A stretch of 64,000 nucleotides of DNA from assembly GCF_000416235.1 (NCBI RefSeq), contig NZ_ATLO01000052.1, positions 1 to 64,000 on the forward strand. The letters run 5' to 3'. Source of the stretch: Pseudomonas sp. CFII64. Lineage in GTDB: Bacteria > Pseudomonadota > Gammaproteobacteria > Pseudomonadales > Pseudomonadaceae. Made by a program: the position numbers and the translations under genes. Position 1 is the stretch's first letter, and each line of letters starts with the position of its first letter. Below, in pieces: positions 34,717 to 47,811 of this stretch. Under the pieces are notes generated by a model. The model had not been told where the DNA came from, made no database searches, and worked only from the letters and a program-made list of their open reading frames with translations.

Positions 34717-35802
34717 TTAACCCTTGGTCGCGTCGTTAGCCAATTTTGTCGGCAGTTCATGATTGCCTGACAATTGATCAAAGGCGCGATTGCTGCGAAT
34801 GATAAAGCCCTTGTCGTCACGAATCACAAAAAAAGCGGCGATATGGTGCTGTTCGGCGTAATCCCAACCGCGCTCCGGGCCGAGAATCAGCAGCAAGGTC
34901 GACAACCCGTCAGCCATCAGCGCCGAAGGATGCATAACCGTCACCGACGCCAACGCATGTTCGACCGGCGCCCCGGTCAACGCATCCAAGGTGTGGGAAT
35001 AGCGATGGCCGTCGCGCAGGAAATACTTGCGGTAGTCACCGGAGGTGGAAACCCCATAACCATCAAGGGCAATCACGCGTTGCGCAATCCGCTGATCGTC
35101 CCGGGGTTGTTCCAGCCCTATGAGCCAGGGCGAACCGTCAGCCTTCTTGCCCACGGCCTTGAGCTCGCCGGTCGCCTCTACCAGAAAATCCTTGATACCC
35201 AGGGCTTGAATTCGAGCACTGATCCGGTCAACCGCATAGCCGGCCGCGATGCTATTGAAATCGACTTCTACCGCTGCATCCTTGCACAAGCGCTGGCCCT
35301 CGATGCGCAAGTGTTGATAACCGACCCGCAGTCGCGCCTGGGCCAATTGGTCAGCGTCCGGCACCTGTTCGGTTCGTGATTGCGGGCCGAAGCCCCACAG
35401 GTTCAGCAACGGCTCGACGGTCAGGTCGTAGCGCCCTTCACTCGTCTGTGACAGCTGCTCGCCGAGGTTGACCAGCTGCAAAACCGGCTCCGGCATCGCC
35501 TGGCAACTGTCGGCGGGCAAGGCGTTGAAGCGTTCGATGTCCGAATCGCTGCGCCAGGTGGACATCTGCTGGTCGACTTCGGCGAGTATCGCCTGGACTT
35601 CCGGCTGCAGCACGGCTACCCCGGGCTGATCGGCCCGGCGTACGTAGCTGACCGAATAACTGCTGCCCATGGTCGGCCCGCCAAAATTTTCCAGTCGAGA
35701 ATCCGGCGTCTGTGGATCAGCTGCTGGATCACAGCCCGCCAGGCCGACTGACAAAAGCCCGAAGACACACGCGCGCAGCCAATCCAGTTTCTGCAAGTTC
35801 AA
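34717..35802 (-). CDS. apbE: FAD:protein FMN transferase (ApbE lipoprotein)
   Basis: Transfers FMN covalently to Thr of target flavoproteins (NqrB/C, RnfG/D, NosR) in the periplasm. The 361 residues have a lipoprotein signal with lipobox LAGC (Cys about 24), then PTMGSSYSVSYV, the Mg/FAD-binding FNSIAAGYAVDRI, VEATGELKAVG, the conserved YGVSTSGDYRKYF and HTLDALTGAPVEHALASVTV, and the Asp/Thr metal site near LMADGLSTLLLILG. In P. aeruginosa, apbE at this spot is followed by the nqr operon (from memory). Here the downstream neighbour is a toxin-like gene and no nqr genes are in the window, so its target is presumably Rnf or another flavoprotein elsewhere. Confidence 0.93.
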   Translation of the reverse strand: MNLQKLDWLRACVFGLLSVGLAGCDPAADPQTPDSRLENFGGPTMGSSYSVSYVRRADQPGVAVLQPEVQAILAEVDQQMSTWRSDSDIERFNALPADSCQAMPEPVLQLVNLGEQLSQTSEGRYDLTVEPLLNLWGFGPQSRTEQVPDADQLAQARLRVGYQHLRIEGQRLCKDAAVEVDFNSIAAGYAVDRISARIQALGIKDFLVEATGELKAVGKKADGSPWLIGLEQPRDDQRIAQRVIALDGYGVSTSGDYRKYFLRDGHRYSHTLDALTGAPVEHALASVTVMHPSALMADGLSTLLLILGPERGWDYAEQHHIAAFFVIRDDKGFIIRSNRAFDQLSGNHELPTKLANDATKG

Positions 35803-35894
35803 GAGACCGCCCTGTTCAACGAAACGACATGAGATCGAGAAAAGCCCGGAAGGGGCCGTTGCCTACACGAGTGCGGGCAAGGCCTGACTGCGGA

Positions 35895-36605
35895 TCAGCG
35901 CGTCAGCGCCAGAAACAGCCGCTGCGCCACTTCCTTGCTGATTGTGCTGCGATAAATATTGACCACCTCGCGGTTGTCTTTTGCAGCACGGACCAACGCC
36001 TTGTAGCTGAGCAGGCGCTGGTCTGGCAACTTCAAGTGGGCCCCGGTGTACGACTGGGGATCTGCATCTTCGCTGCCGTAGTGAAAATGCGCCCACCACA
36101 ACAACTGATTGTCCCGGTCACGCAAAGAGTACTCCTGAATAAAATCATCGCGCTTGCTTCCGGACATGTTCTTGCGGCCATCGACGCGGGCAATATTGAC
36201 CTCGTTTTGCCGATGCAGGTAGCTGACGCGTGCGGCAGTTGGCGGCTGCCTCTTGATCATGGCAACGCGAAGATTCCGGCCTTCGCTGGTCAATCGGGCG
36301 GCCGCCGCGCGCAAATCGCTCGCAGTCTGGGTCAACTGCGGCGTGATCGGCGCTGGCGTTCGAGCATCGCTGGCGCTTTGCGTCAGCTGTTCCGCGAGAG
36401 CGGTCAGTTTTTGCGCCTTGAACATCAGGATGTCTTCGATATCTTCAGGCTCGTAGGCACGTGTGGATTGCTGGCGGGCTGTCGCAATCGAAACCTCGAC
36501 GCCTTCCAGCAGCATCCGGGCCCGCTTCTTCAGCTCGCCCGGTACCGGCAAGATGGGTTCAGGCGCTGGCGCTGGCCTGGCAGGCGCCGCCGTTTCTATT
36601 TCCAC
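35895..36605 (-). CDS. C-terminal part of a frameshifted giant toxin-like protein
   Basis: This 236-residue frame starts at an internal GTG (in DWVEIETAAPA) and has no ribosome-binding site of its own. Read one base differently, it continues the 1295-residue frame upstream: dropping one base of the GG at 36626-36627 gives ...DEVITSWQHADGDWVEIETAAPARP without a break. It is helical and charged (ELKKRARMLLEGVEVSIATA, LTQTASDLRAAAARL) and ends in a globular-looking segment with LLWWAHFHYGSEDADP. Function unknown. It is best treated as the C-terminal domain of the gene at 36559-40446, now out of frame, unless the extra base is a sequencing error or is corrected by frameshifting. Confidence 0.65.
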   Translation of the reverse strand: MEIETAAPARPAPAPEPILPVPGELKKRARMLLEGVEVSIATARQQSTRAYEPEDIEDILMFKAQKLTALAEQLTQSASDARTPAPITPQLTQTASDLRAAAARLTSEGRNLRVAMIKRQPPTAARVSYLHRQNEVNIARVDGRKNMSGSKRDDFIQEYSLRDRDNQLLWWAHFHYGSEDADPQSYTGAHLKLPDQRLLSYKALVRAAKDNREVVNIYRSTISKEVAQRLFLALTR

Positions 36606-39600
36606 CCAATCGCCGTCGGCATGCTGGCCAGGAAGTGATCACTTCATCGGTCAGCGGGTTGGTGACGTCAACCACAGGCTCAGGCGAATCGCTGGCGCCT
36701 TCGCGCAGCCGACCGACCAACACACGCTGGTCGCGAGTCCGGACGATCCTCTTGTTCGCCTGCGGCACGCGAGGCACCCGCTCGACCGCTGTCGCAGCAG
36801 GTTCGAGGTTGTCATGAATCAATCCGGTCAGGCGCGCTTCGGTGGCTTCGCGCAGCGTGCGCAGCTGCTCGAGAAACTGCTCGAAGTAGTCGCCCTGCTC
36901 CATGGGCAGCCCGGCCAGCTCGACGTAACCGGCCTTATCCAGGGCCTTGTCTTGCTCACGCAACGCATTCTCGAGCACCGCGATCTGCTCGTCCGCCAGG
37001 TATTCATTGGGTTTATCCAGCTCGGCCTGGGAGACCAGCGCGCCGTGCAGAGCACTGTCCATACGCAGGTCTTTCAACATTTTCAGCTCGTCAGCGTCCA
37101 GCATGGTCGCCTTGCTGAAGCACAGTTCCAGCGTTGCCATCATGCGCTGCATTCGCCATTGCATACTGGTAAGCAGCTTGAGTTTGTCGGGGTCCATGGC
37201 CTCGCTGCGCCACAATTCCTCGCCGACCTTGGGGATCGCGCGCAGCCTGGCCATGAGCAATTCATGCATTTGCGACCAGTAAACCCCGCGTTCCTGGTTG
37301 GCACGCAGCTTTTTGAACATCTCGATATAGGCATCGACGTTGGCCGCGACCACGACGTCCTTGCCCGTCCACAAGTTCAGCCTGGCCATGGAATCACGGG
37401 TTATCTGGCTGCTTTCCTTCAACAGCTGACCTTCAAAGCACGCCAGCTGATTCACCAGATGCTCCAGCTCTTCAGCTTCGACCCGCTCAGACGGCCGGTC
37501 TCCCGGTCTGAGTTGCTTCCACAGCGCAAGGCGCTGTTCCACCACGTCGACCAACTCGTGCAACTCGCTGTCGCAACGATTGAGAAACAATGATCGGGCC
37601 TCGCCGGCTGCGGTTTTCAAATGGTGGTGATAACCGGCGATTTTTTCGAACAGCACAAGCTCCCGGGCCACCAGTGCCTCCACTTGCGTGGCGATCCGGG
37701 ACGCATTCGCCGTATTTTCCTCTGCCACCTGCCGCAGGGTTTTTTTCGGGCCACCGCCGCGCAAACGCAAGCCAAGGTCAAAACGCCAGTGATCTGCTTC
37801 CTGCACCAGATACGGCCCCCGGGATAACGGATCGTTGGGACGCACCACCACGACCCCTTCTTCATCAACAATCACCCGGAATAAATCGGTGCCGACCCAA
37901 ACCAGCCAGATGCCGTTGTAGGAGTAGAGCCCCGAATAGACGCCACTCGTCAGTTGTTGGCCCAGCTCCGGGTGAGGCCAGTACTTGAACCGTTCCAGCT
38001 GCCTGTTTTGCCGTTCGGTGAGGCGATTGACCGGTCGCGACCAGGAGAAATCCAGCTGGGTGTGCGCATCGGCCAGCAACCTGCTCGCACTGGCGGATGC
38101 GGGATGAACGACAACCGGTTCAAAAGGTGTCGCCCGCGCCAATCCGTGCGAGGGCGCAGGCAACTTCCAACGCGTGGCTCCGCTCAGGGTCAGGCCGTGA
38201 TGCAGCAACAGCAACGAGATATTGAGCAGCAGATCGGCCAGCATTGCCGAGCGAACCTGGGGATCGGTTGTACAGGGCGTGGTCAGTATCTGGTTGACGT
38301 TTGCCAGCAATTGACCGAGCCACACCGCATTAGCGACGGTGCCGCTCACCAGCGGCAGGAGGGTGCCGAGCAGCAGCCAGCCGCCTTCCTTGAGCATCAT
38401 CCAGCGGTTTTCCGCATTGGACACCGCGCTGCGATCCGCCAATTCGATCAGCGCTCGGGCATTGGAGGTAAACAGGTGGCCTAAAATATCGTCGTTCACC
38501 CAATCGGTAGCCAGCACCGCAGGCTGAGGACGTTCCAACGGCGCGAATTCGAAACCGAGGCCAAAGCGGACAATATGCGGCTCGGCAAACCCGCCGTTGG
38601 CGTAGATCGGGCGCGCAGCGTCACTCAGCCAGGTCAGGATGGCGTCCTGCAAGGCGCCGGGGCGAGATATCGCGGCAAACAGCGCGGACCAGCCGGGAAA
38701 TTCGGTCAGGGTGGTTCGAGCCAGCGGCTGGTAGAGCACATACGGACCGGCGGTGGTGTCGACGGGTCCGATGACAAACAGGTTGGCGACGACGTCAGCG
38801 CTCTGCCCGTGAGCGCGAACTAACGCCAATGACCGCAACACGATGGCATGAGCGCCTGATCTGCGTTCGGTTGCGAGGGGTTTCATAATGGCATCGACTG
38901 TTTGCCAGGCGGCCGAACTCAACTGGCCCTTGATCTTCTGCTCCAGTGCCAGCAAAGGCAGCTGCACTCGCAACTGGTCGGCGAACAGAAGTTGGCGCCG
39001 CCGCGCCTGGGCGATGTCGGTTACTAGATAGCGTTCAAGTAAATCAGGATAAACCTGCCCGATATCAGCGCGGGTGGCGAGTTGCTTCAAATAGTCGACA
39101 GTCATCCAGCCTGGTAAAGCACCGGCGTCGGTGCGACTGAGCGTGATATTTCCGACCGGCAAGCCCGCCAGGTTTTCCAGGGCGAACTCTGGAACCGTCA
39201 TGTAGACGGGCTCAACGCCGCCTATCGCGAATGGCTGACCTCCCCCCGGAACCATCTCGGCCGCGACCTTATCGATTCGTACCTGAATAGCAGCGATTGA
39301 AAAATCCACGGCATCAGGATGGTCCTTGTGGATTTCTGCCATCAATGCGGTGGCAGCGAACTCAAGGATCGGCGGCAGATCGTCATCAAAGGATTCGCCG
39401 TTGGCCCGTTGCTGGGTTACCGCCAACGCGGTAAGCAGGCGACTGTATTCAGTCCGATCAGACTGCGATGCGGCTTTCAGCCAGGACGGGAGACGATCAA
39501 TGCTCATCGCCGGTGAATACGCCCGGGCTTCTTCGGACCTGAACCAACCACTGACGTCGGTTATCGCTGCCAGTGACGGCTCCAGGCTGTCCAGTTCATA

Positions 39601-40446
39601 AGACGGCTCACTCTGGAGGTGCTGTATCTCGACCAGCTGGCTTTCGAGCAGCGCCTGGGTGAGTACGTCGAAAATATCGTCCTCAGGCTCGAAGGCCGTC
39701 CACTGAACTTCGCGGGCGGCGTGCTGCATCGCCGACAGCTGCGCCAGGCTTTGCTCCCATGCGTGCAGCGAAGGCCAGGATTCGCAGCGTCCGGACAATC
39801 CATACACCAGCACTCGCTCACCACTGAACATCACCAATGCCGGCAGCAGTACCCTTTCGATCGCTGGCTCCCCGACCTGCAATTGGACAATGCACACCCG
39901 AGGCGGTGGCACCCGTACCAGCGTCAGTTGCCGGTCAAGCTTCAACGGAAACCGGGTGATGTCCCGCAGTAGCTGTCTGCTTTCAGAGTCGGCGGGGCGC
40001 GGGACAGTTGCGTCCAACCCCTCGATGATCTGCCGCTTGACCCGCTCCGCCAGCCAGCCCCAGCGATTGCGGCAGCCAGGGCTGTCATTGGCGCAGCTGT
40101 GCCAATAGTCCACCAAAGCCTGTTTGTAATATTCGAGCAAACCTATCGCCAACCGATCTACCAACAGGCCGACCTGCGCAACATCTACCGGCAGCGGCGT
40201 AGCGTCCACTGCTTGAGTCAGCAGGGTCGTGCGGTCGGGATGCCATGTTGCAGATGACTGCGCCGCGAAGTGCGCCAACAGGCAATCCGTAAGGCTTTTT
40301 GCACAATGCGCGACGGTTGCAATCTCCGGATCGATCATCAATGCCGGATACAGCTCGCGCAATCCGTCCATCAAGGCAGCGGTAACGACGCTGCGCAGCG
40401 TGGGGCGGGTGGCAAATTGTTCGGCAACATCTAAGGCAATAGTCAT
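36559..40446 (-). CDS. Very large toxin-like protein, N-terminal part (frameshifted)
   Basis: A 1295-residue frame starting at MTIALDVAEQFATRP (40446). The rejoined protein would be about 1525 residues. It resembles the large, poorly characterised Pseudomonas proteins annotated as dermonecrotic-toxin-like (DUF6543 group), from general layout and segments such as NGIWLVWVGTDLFRVIVDE with RFDLGLRLRGGG (about 855-915). No signal peptide. A hydrophobic stretch (about 690-725, GGWLLLGTLLPLVSGTVANAV) could insert in membranes. Residues 925-1010 look coiled-coil. The last 21 residues (PACRRRLGGNRNGGACQASAS) are out-of-frame and unlike the rest. No immunity gene or secretion locus is adjacent. The function is a guess. 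The frame itself and the frameshift are well supported. Confidence 0.7.
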   Translation of the reverse strand: MTIALDVAEQFATRPTLRSVVTAALMDGLRELYPALMIDPEIATVAHCAKSLTDCLLAHFAAQSSATWHPDRTTLLTQAVDATPLPVDVAQVGLLVDRLAIGLLEYYKQALVDYWHSCANDSPGCRNRWGWLAERVKRQIIEGLDATVPRPADSESRQLLRDITRFPLKLDRQLTLVRVPPPRVCIVQLQVGEPAIERVLLPALVMFSGERVLVYGLSGRCESWPSLHAWEQSLAQLSAMQHAAREVQWTAFEPEDDIFDVLTQALLESQLVEIQHLQSEPSYELDSLEPSLAAITDVSGWFRSEEARAYSPAMSIDRLPSWLKAASQSDRTEYSRLLTALAVTQQRANGESFDDDLPPILEFAATALMAEIHKDHPDAVDFSIAAIQVRIDKVAAEMVPGGGQPFAIGGVEPVYMTVPEFALENLAGLPVGNITLSRTDAGALPGWMTVDYLKQLATRADIGQVYPDLLERYLVTDIAQARRRQLLFADQLRVQLPLLALEQKIKGQLSSAAWQTVDAIMKPLATERRSGAHAIVLRSLALVRAHGQSADVVANLFVIGPVDTTAGPYVLYQPLARTTLTEFPGWSALFAAISRPGALQDAILTWLSDAARPIYANGGFAEPHIVRFGLGFEFAPLERPQPAVLATDWVNDDILGHLFTSNARALIELADRSAVSNAENRWMMLKEGGWLLLGTLLPLVSGTVANAVWLGQLLANVNQILTTPCTTDPQVRSAMLADLLLNISLLLLHHGLTLSGATRWKLPAPSHGLARATPFEPVVVHPASASASRLLADAHTQLDFSWSRPVNRLTERQNRQLERFKYWPHPELGQQLTSGVYSGLYSYNGIWLVWVGTDLFRVIVDEEGVVVVRPNDPLSRGPYLVQEADHWRFDLGLRLRGGGPKKTLRQVAEENTANASRIATQVEALVARELVLFEKIAGYHHHLKTAAGEARSLFLNRCDSELHELVDVVEQRLALWKQLRPGDRPSERVEAEELEHLVNQLACFEGQLLKESSQITRDSMARLNLWTGKDVVVAANVDAYIEMFKKLRANQERGVYWSQMHELLMARLRAIPKVGEELWRSEAMDPDKLKLLTSMQWRMQRMMATLELCFSKATMLDADELKMLKDLRMDSALHGALVSQAELDKPNEYLADEQIAVLENALREQDKALDKAGYVELAGLPMEQGDYFEQFLEQLRTLREATEARLTGLIHDNLEPAATAVERVPRVPQANKRIVRTRDQRVLVGRLREGASDSPEPVVDVTNPLTDEVITSWPACRRRLGGNRNGGACQASASA

Positions 40447-40704
40447 GGGATTCCAGCTTGAGTCGTGGCAATTGACTGAAGCTAAAACCATTGGCGAATG
40501 CGGCAGGCGTTAAACAAATACCGTTTTACGAGGGCAAGCCACGCTTGTTTTGCACTGCACGATGAATGGCAGAAGGTTGTCATTGAAGGTCATTACACAT
40601 ATTGTTACAAATATGCTTCGCGTGCAGGCAGGAGCCTTGGCCGGTGCAAACAGGACATAACTACAACGGACCCCATAGATAAAAAGCCTAAGCGAGTAAT
40701 TCAA

Positions 40705-41997
40705 ATGGCCTCCACAACAGGCAAGGGCAAAGCGATTTTTCGCGTTGTCAGCGGCAACTTCCTTGAAATGTTCGACTTCATGGTCTACGGCTTTTACGCC
40801 ACGGCCATCGCCAAGACCTTCTTCCCGACCGACAGTGCGTTCGCCTCCCTGATGCTTTCGCTGGCAACCTTTGGTGCCGGCTTCCTCATGCGTCCGCTGG
40901 GGGCCATCTTTCTCGGCGCCTACATCGACCGCCACGGCCGCAAGAAAGGCTTGGTCGTCACCCTGGCGATGATGGCCATGGGCACGGTACTGATTGCCTG
41001 TGTGCCGGGTTACGCAACCCTCGGCGTCGCGGCACCTCTGCTGGTCCTGTTGGGCCGTTTGCTGCAAGGCTTTTCCGCTGGCGTCGAACTGGGCGGTGTT
41101 TCGGTGTATCTGGCGGAAATTTCCACGCCGGGCCGCAAAGGCTTTTTCGTCAGCTGGCAGTCCGCAAGCCAGCAGGCGGCAGTCGTGTTCGCCGGCCTGC
41201 TGGGCGTGGGTCTGAATCACTGGCTAAGCCCTGAACAAATGGGTGAATGGGGCTGGCGTGTGCCGTTCCTGATCGGCTGCCTGATCGTGCCGGTGATTTT
41301 CGTGATCCGCCGTTCGATGGAAGAAACCCCGGAATTCCAGGCCCGCACTCATCGCCCTACCCTGGGCGAAGTCGTACGCTCCATCGGCCAGAACTTCGGG
41401 CTGGTGCTCGGCGGCATGGCGCTGGTGATCATGACCACGGTTTCGTTCTACCTGATCACGGCCTACACGCCGACGTTCGGCAAAAACGAGCTGCACCTGT
41501 CCGACCTCGACAGCTTGATCGTCACCGTCTGTGTCGGTATCTCGAACTTCATCTGGCTGCCGGTGATGGGCGCGTTTTCGGATCGTATCGGCCGCAAGCC
41601 GCTGCTGGTCGGCGCAACCGTTCTCGCGATTGCCACGGCCTACCCTGCTCTGTCATGGCTGGTCGCCCATCCAAGCTTCGGCAATCTGTTGATGGTCGAG
41701 TTGTGGTTGTCGTTTCTTTACGGTTCGTACAACGGCGCGATGGTCGTGGCGCTGACTGAAATCATGCCGGTCGCCGTGCGCACCACCGGTTTCTCCCTGG
41801 CCTATAGCCTGGCGACGGCAACCTTCGGCGGCTTTACCCCGGCGGCCTGTACGTACTTGATTCATGTGCTGGACAACAAGGCAGCACCGGGTATCTGGCT
41901 CACCGGCGCGGCGATCCTGGGTCTGGTGGCGACGCTTGTGCTGTTCCGCAAGGGCGGGCAGAAGCTCGAAGCGCCAGAGGCTGTGGCTGTCGGGTAA
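40705..41997 (+). CDS. MFS transporter, citrate/tricarballylate:proton symporter type (MHS family)
   Basis: A 430-residue inner-membrane symporter with 12 hydrophobic helices. The metabolite:H+ symporter hallmarks are NFLEMFDFMVYGFYATAIAKTFFP at the N-terminus, motif A as GAYIDRHGRKKGLVVT after helix 2, its repeat GAFSDRIGRKPLLV after helix 8, and LLGRLLQGFSAGVELGG in helix 4. Relatives carry citrate or tricarballylate (CitA/TcuC). The start at 40705 (MASTTGKGKAIFR) matches the family. The frame is open 69 codons upstream but in AT-richer, non-family sequence. No tcuAB genes are adjacent. Divergent from the giant gene across 258 bases. Confidence 0.88.
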   Translation: MASTTGKGKAIFRVVSGNFLEMFDFMVYGFYATAIAKTFFPTDSAFASLMLSLATFGAGFLMRPLGAIFLGAYIDRHGRKKGLVVTLAMMAMGTVLIACVPGYATLGVAAPLLVLLGRLLQGFSAGVELGGVSVYLAEISTPGRKGFFVSWQSASQQAAVVFAGLLGVGLNHWLSPEQMGEWGWRVPFLIGCLIVPVIFVIRRSMEETPEFQARTHRPTLGEVVRSIGQNFGLVLGGMALVIMTTVSFYLITAYTPTFGKNELHLSDLDSLIVTVCVGISNFIWLPVMGAFSDRIGRKPLLVGATVLAIATAYPALSWLVAHPSFGNLLMVELWLSFLYGSYNGAMVVALTEIMPVAVRTTGFSLAYSLATATFGGFTPAACTYLIHVLDNKAAPGIWLTGAAILGLVATLVLFRKGGQKLEAPEAVAVG

Positions 41998-42034
41998 TCC
42001 GTCTCCGTTGGAGGCTTGCCCTGCTCCAACAGAA

Positions 42035-42076
42035 GCCCCTTATACCGAATACCGGAAACCCGGTCGGGGCGTTTTT
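42035..42076 (+). terminator. Intrinsic terminator after MFS gene
   Basis: GCCCC (42035-42039) with GGGGC (42066-42070) and an inner ACCGG-AAAC-CCGGT hairpin are followed by GTTTTT. It lies between convergent MFS and GAPDH genes. A degenerate REP remnant (GTTGGAGGCTTGCCCTGCTCC) sits just before it. Confidence 0.8.
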
Positions 42077-42124
42077 ATTCAACTTGCCGCGTCAAGCTCA
42101 GCGCTCGAAGCTGCTCGCCTGCTC

Positions 42125-43573
42125 TTACTTCGGAAACGCTGGTGGGTTGACGCCCGCCATGTCTTCCATCACACGAACCACCTGACAGCTGTAACCGAAT
42201 TCGTTGTCGTACCAGACGTACAGGACAACCCGGTTATCGTTGGCGATGGTCGCTTCAGCGTCGACGACACCGGCGTGACGCGAGCCAACGAAGTCAGTGG
42301 ACACCACTTCCTGCGAATTGACGAAATCGATCTGCTTGTGCAGGTCCGAGTGCAATGCCATGTAGCGCAGGTACTCGTTGATCTCTTCGCGGGTCGTCGA
42401 CTTCTCAAGGTTGAGGTTGAGAATCGCCATGGAAACGTTCGGCGTCGGCACACGAATAGCGTTGCCGGTCAGTTTGCCAGCCAGTTCCGGCAGCGCCTTG
42501 GCGGCAGCAGTGGCAGCACCGGTTTCAGTGATAACCATGTTCAGCGCGGCGCTACGACCACGGCGATCGCCTTTGTGGAAGTTGTCGATCAGGTTCTGGT
42601 CGTTGGTGTACGAGTGAACCGTTTCGACGTGACCGTTGACGATGCCGAACTTGTCGTTCACTGCTTTAAGCACCGGCACGATGGCGTTGGTGGTGCAGGA
42701 AGCGGCGGAGACAATCTTGTCATCGGCAGTGATTTCGCCATGGTTGATACCATGCACGATGTTCTTCAGCTTGCCTTTACCCGGCGCGGTCAGAACCACA
42801 CGGTCGATGCCAGGGCAGGAAAGGTGCTGGCCCAGGCCTTCGGCATCACGCCATACGCCGGTGTTGTCCACCAGCAATGCGTTTTGAATGCCGTACTGGG
42901 TGTAATCCACCTCAGTCGGGTTCTTGGCGTAGATAACCTTGATCAGGTTGCCATTGGCGGTGATGGTGTTATTGGCTTCGTCGATGGTAATGGTGCCATC
43001 GAACGGGCCATGCACCGAGTCACGACGCAACAGGCTGGCACGCTTGACCAGATCGTTGTCGGCGCCTTTACGGACGACGATTGCACGCAGACGCAAGCCG
43101 TCGCCACCACCGGTTTTCTCGATCAGGATCCGCGCCAGCAGGCGACCGATCCGACCAAAACCGTACAGCACAACGTCGGTGCCTTTGCGGCTGTTGGAGT
43201 TTTGCTGACCCACCACATCGGCCAACTCTTCACGCACGAACTGCTCGGCAGTTCGGCCGTTGCCTTCGGTTTTGAACTTCACGGCCAGCTTGCCCAGGTC
43301 CACCGAAGCGGCACCCAGTTTAAGCTCGCTCATCGCCTTGATGAGCGGGAAAGTCTCGTGTACGGACAACTCACTCGCATCGGACTGGCGATGACGGGCA
43401 AAGCGGTGGGCTTTGAGTATCGCGATCACTGAACGGTTGATCAGACTGCGGCCATAGATCGAGCTCACCACATTGTTATTGCGGTAGAGCTGACCGATTA
43501 GCGGGATCATCGCTTCGGCTAGGGCTTCACGATCGATCCATTCACCAAGACACTGGTCGGGCTTCTGAGTCAC
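42125..43573 (-). CDS. Glyceraldehyde-3-phosphate dehydrogenase, long form
   Basis: A 482-residue GAPDH, about 150 longer than the 330-residue glycolytic type because of an N-terminal domain (residues 1-125, LYRNNNVVSSIYGRSLINRS). NAD binding is at VVLYGFGRIGRLLARILIE, the catalytic Cys is in SAASCTTNAIVPVLK, HSYTNDQ follows it, and LYVWYDNEFGYSCQVVR ends the domain. The start is the GTG at 43573 (VTQKPDQCLGEW), with GGAAGG five bases upstream, rather than the ATG at 43588, which precedes that site. In Pseudomonas this long form beside mfd is separate from the hex-cluster GapA and is thought to serve gluconeogenesis. Confidence 0.93.
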   Translation of the reverse strand: MTQKPDQCLGEWIDREALAEAMIPLIGQLYRNNNVVSSIYGRSLINRSVIAILKAHRFARHRQSDASELSVHETFPLIKAMSELKLGAASVDLGKLAVKFKTEGNGRTAEQFVREELADVVGQQNSNSRKGTDVVLYGFGRIGRLLARILIEKTGGGDGLRLRAIVVRKGADNDLVKRASLLRRDSVHGPFDGTITIDEANNTITANGNLIKVIYAKNPTEVDYTQYGIQNALLVDNTGVWRDAEGLGQHLSCPGIDRVVLTAPGKGKLKNIVHGINHGEITADDKIVSAASCTTNAIVPVLKAVNDKFGIVNGHVETVHSYTNDQNLIDNFHKGDRRGRSAALNMVITETGAATAAAKALPELAGKLTGNAIRVPTPNVSMAILNLNLEKSTTREEINEYLRYMALHSDLHKQIDFVNSQEVVSTDFVGSRHAGVVDAEATIANDNRVVLYVWYDNEFGYSCQVVRVMEDMAGVNPPAFPK

Positions 43574-43757
43574 GGGAACCTTCCACATGTAGGGGCTGAA
43601 AAAAGGGGCTACATTATGCCGCCGCCTTTGTTTATGAGCAATGCACGGCTATCAGATTGCACGGCACTACATTTTTCCGGCTCTCGTAAAACAGACAACC
43701 GATACCCGCGTTAGTTACAATCGCCGCCCCGTCGCAACGCTTGGAGCTCTATCTTCC

Positions 43758-47210
<3,453 letters not shown>

Positions 47211-47221
47211 AGGATTCATCC

Positions 47222-47743
47222 ATGCGTGTGTTTCGTTCACTCCTGCTGCTGACGCTGTTTGCGCCAACAGCTTTTGCCGATGGCAGCTATCAGGTCGAGA
47301 TGATCCTGTTCCGCCAGTTGGGCGAACCGGCCGCGACGCGTCAGTTCGCGCCCGAAGGCTGGGCCGCCGACGCGCAAAGGATCGACGCGCAAAACGAGCG
47401 CAGCGTTGCCTTGAGCGATCTGGCCGGCAAGCTTGAAGCCAGTGGCACCTATAAAGTGCTGCTGCACCGGGCCTGGAGCCAGAATCTGACGGCCGAGCCC
47501 GGCAAGATGGCGATCAGCAGCGGCCAGGAACAGTTGGGGCATTTCCCGATCGAAGGCACCCTCAGCATCGGCATTGCGCGCTTCACCGACATCGCGGCAG
47601 ACTTCTGGGTCAACCAGCTCGATAGCCAGGGCGTCCTGCTCAGCAGCGAACGCATGAAACAGACAACCCGGGTAAAAAACGGGGAATTGATCTACATGGA
47701 CTACGGAAGTCTGGCCATGCTGATCAAGATTTCACCCCTGTAA
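47222..47743 (+). CDS. CsiV family protein
   Basis: A 173-residue exported protein with a short signal peptide (MRVFRSLLLLTLFAPTAFA, about 1-19). The mature start, DGSYQVEMILFRQ, is the conserved beginning of CsiV-like proteins, which in Shewanella bind peptidoglycan. A segment SGTYKVLLHRAWSQNLT and the C-terminal GELIYMDYGSLAMLIKI also fit. The start at 47222 has GAAGGA seven bases upstream. Position immediately after mfd is conserved in Pseudomonas. Precise role in this genus is unknown. Confidence 0.8.
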   Translation: MRVFRSLLLLTLFAPTAFADGSYQVEMILFRQLGEPAATRQFAPEGWAADAQRIDAQNERSVALSDLAGKLEASGTYKVLLHRAWSQNLTAEPGKMAISSGQEQLGHFPIEGTLSIGIARFTDIAADFWVNQLDSQGVLLSSERMKQTTRVKNGELIYMDYGSLAMLIKISPL

Positions 47744-47749
47744 CCATCA

Positions 47750-47779
47750 AGGAGCGCATAGCGCGTTCCTTGCCCTTTT
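47750..47779 (+). terminator. Stem-loop terminator after mfd-csiV
   Basis: AAGGAGCGC and GCGCGTTCCTT around ATA form an imperfect stem, followed by GCCCTTTTG. It separates the mfd-csiV unit from the helicase gene. Confidence 0.6.
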
Positions 47780-47811
47780 GAGCATCGCTACGGCGTAGGC
47801 TGTCCAGAACT

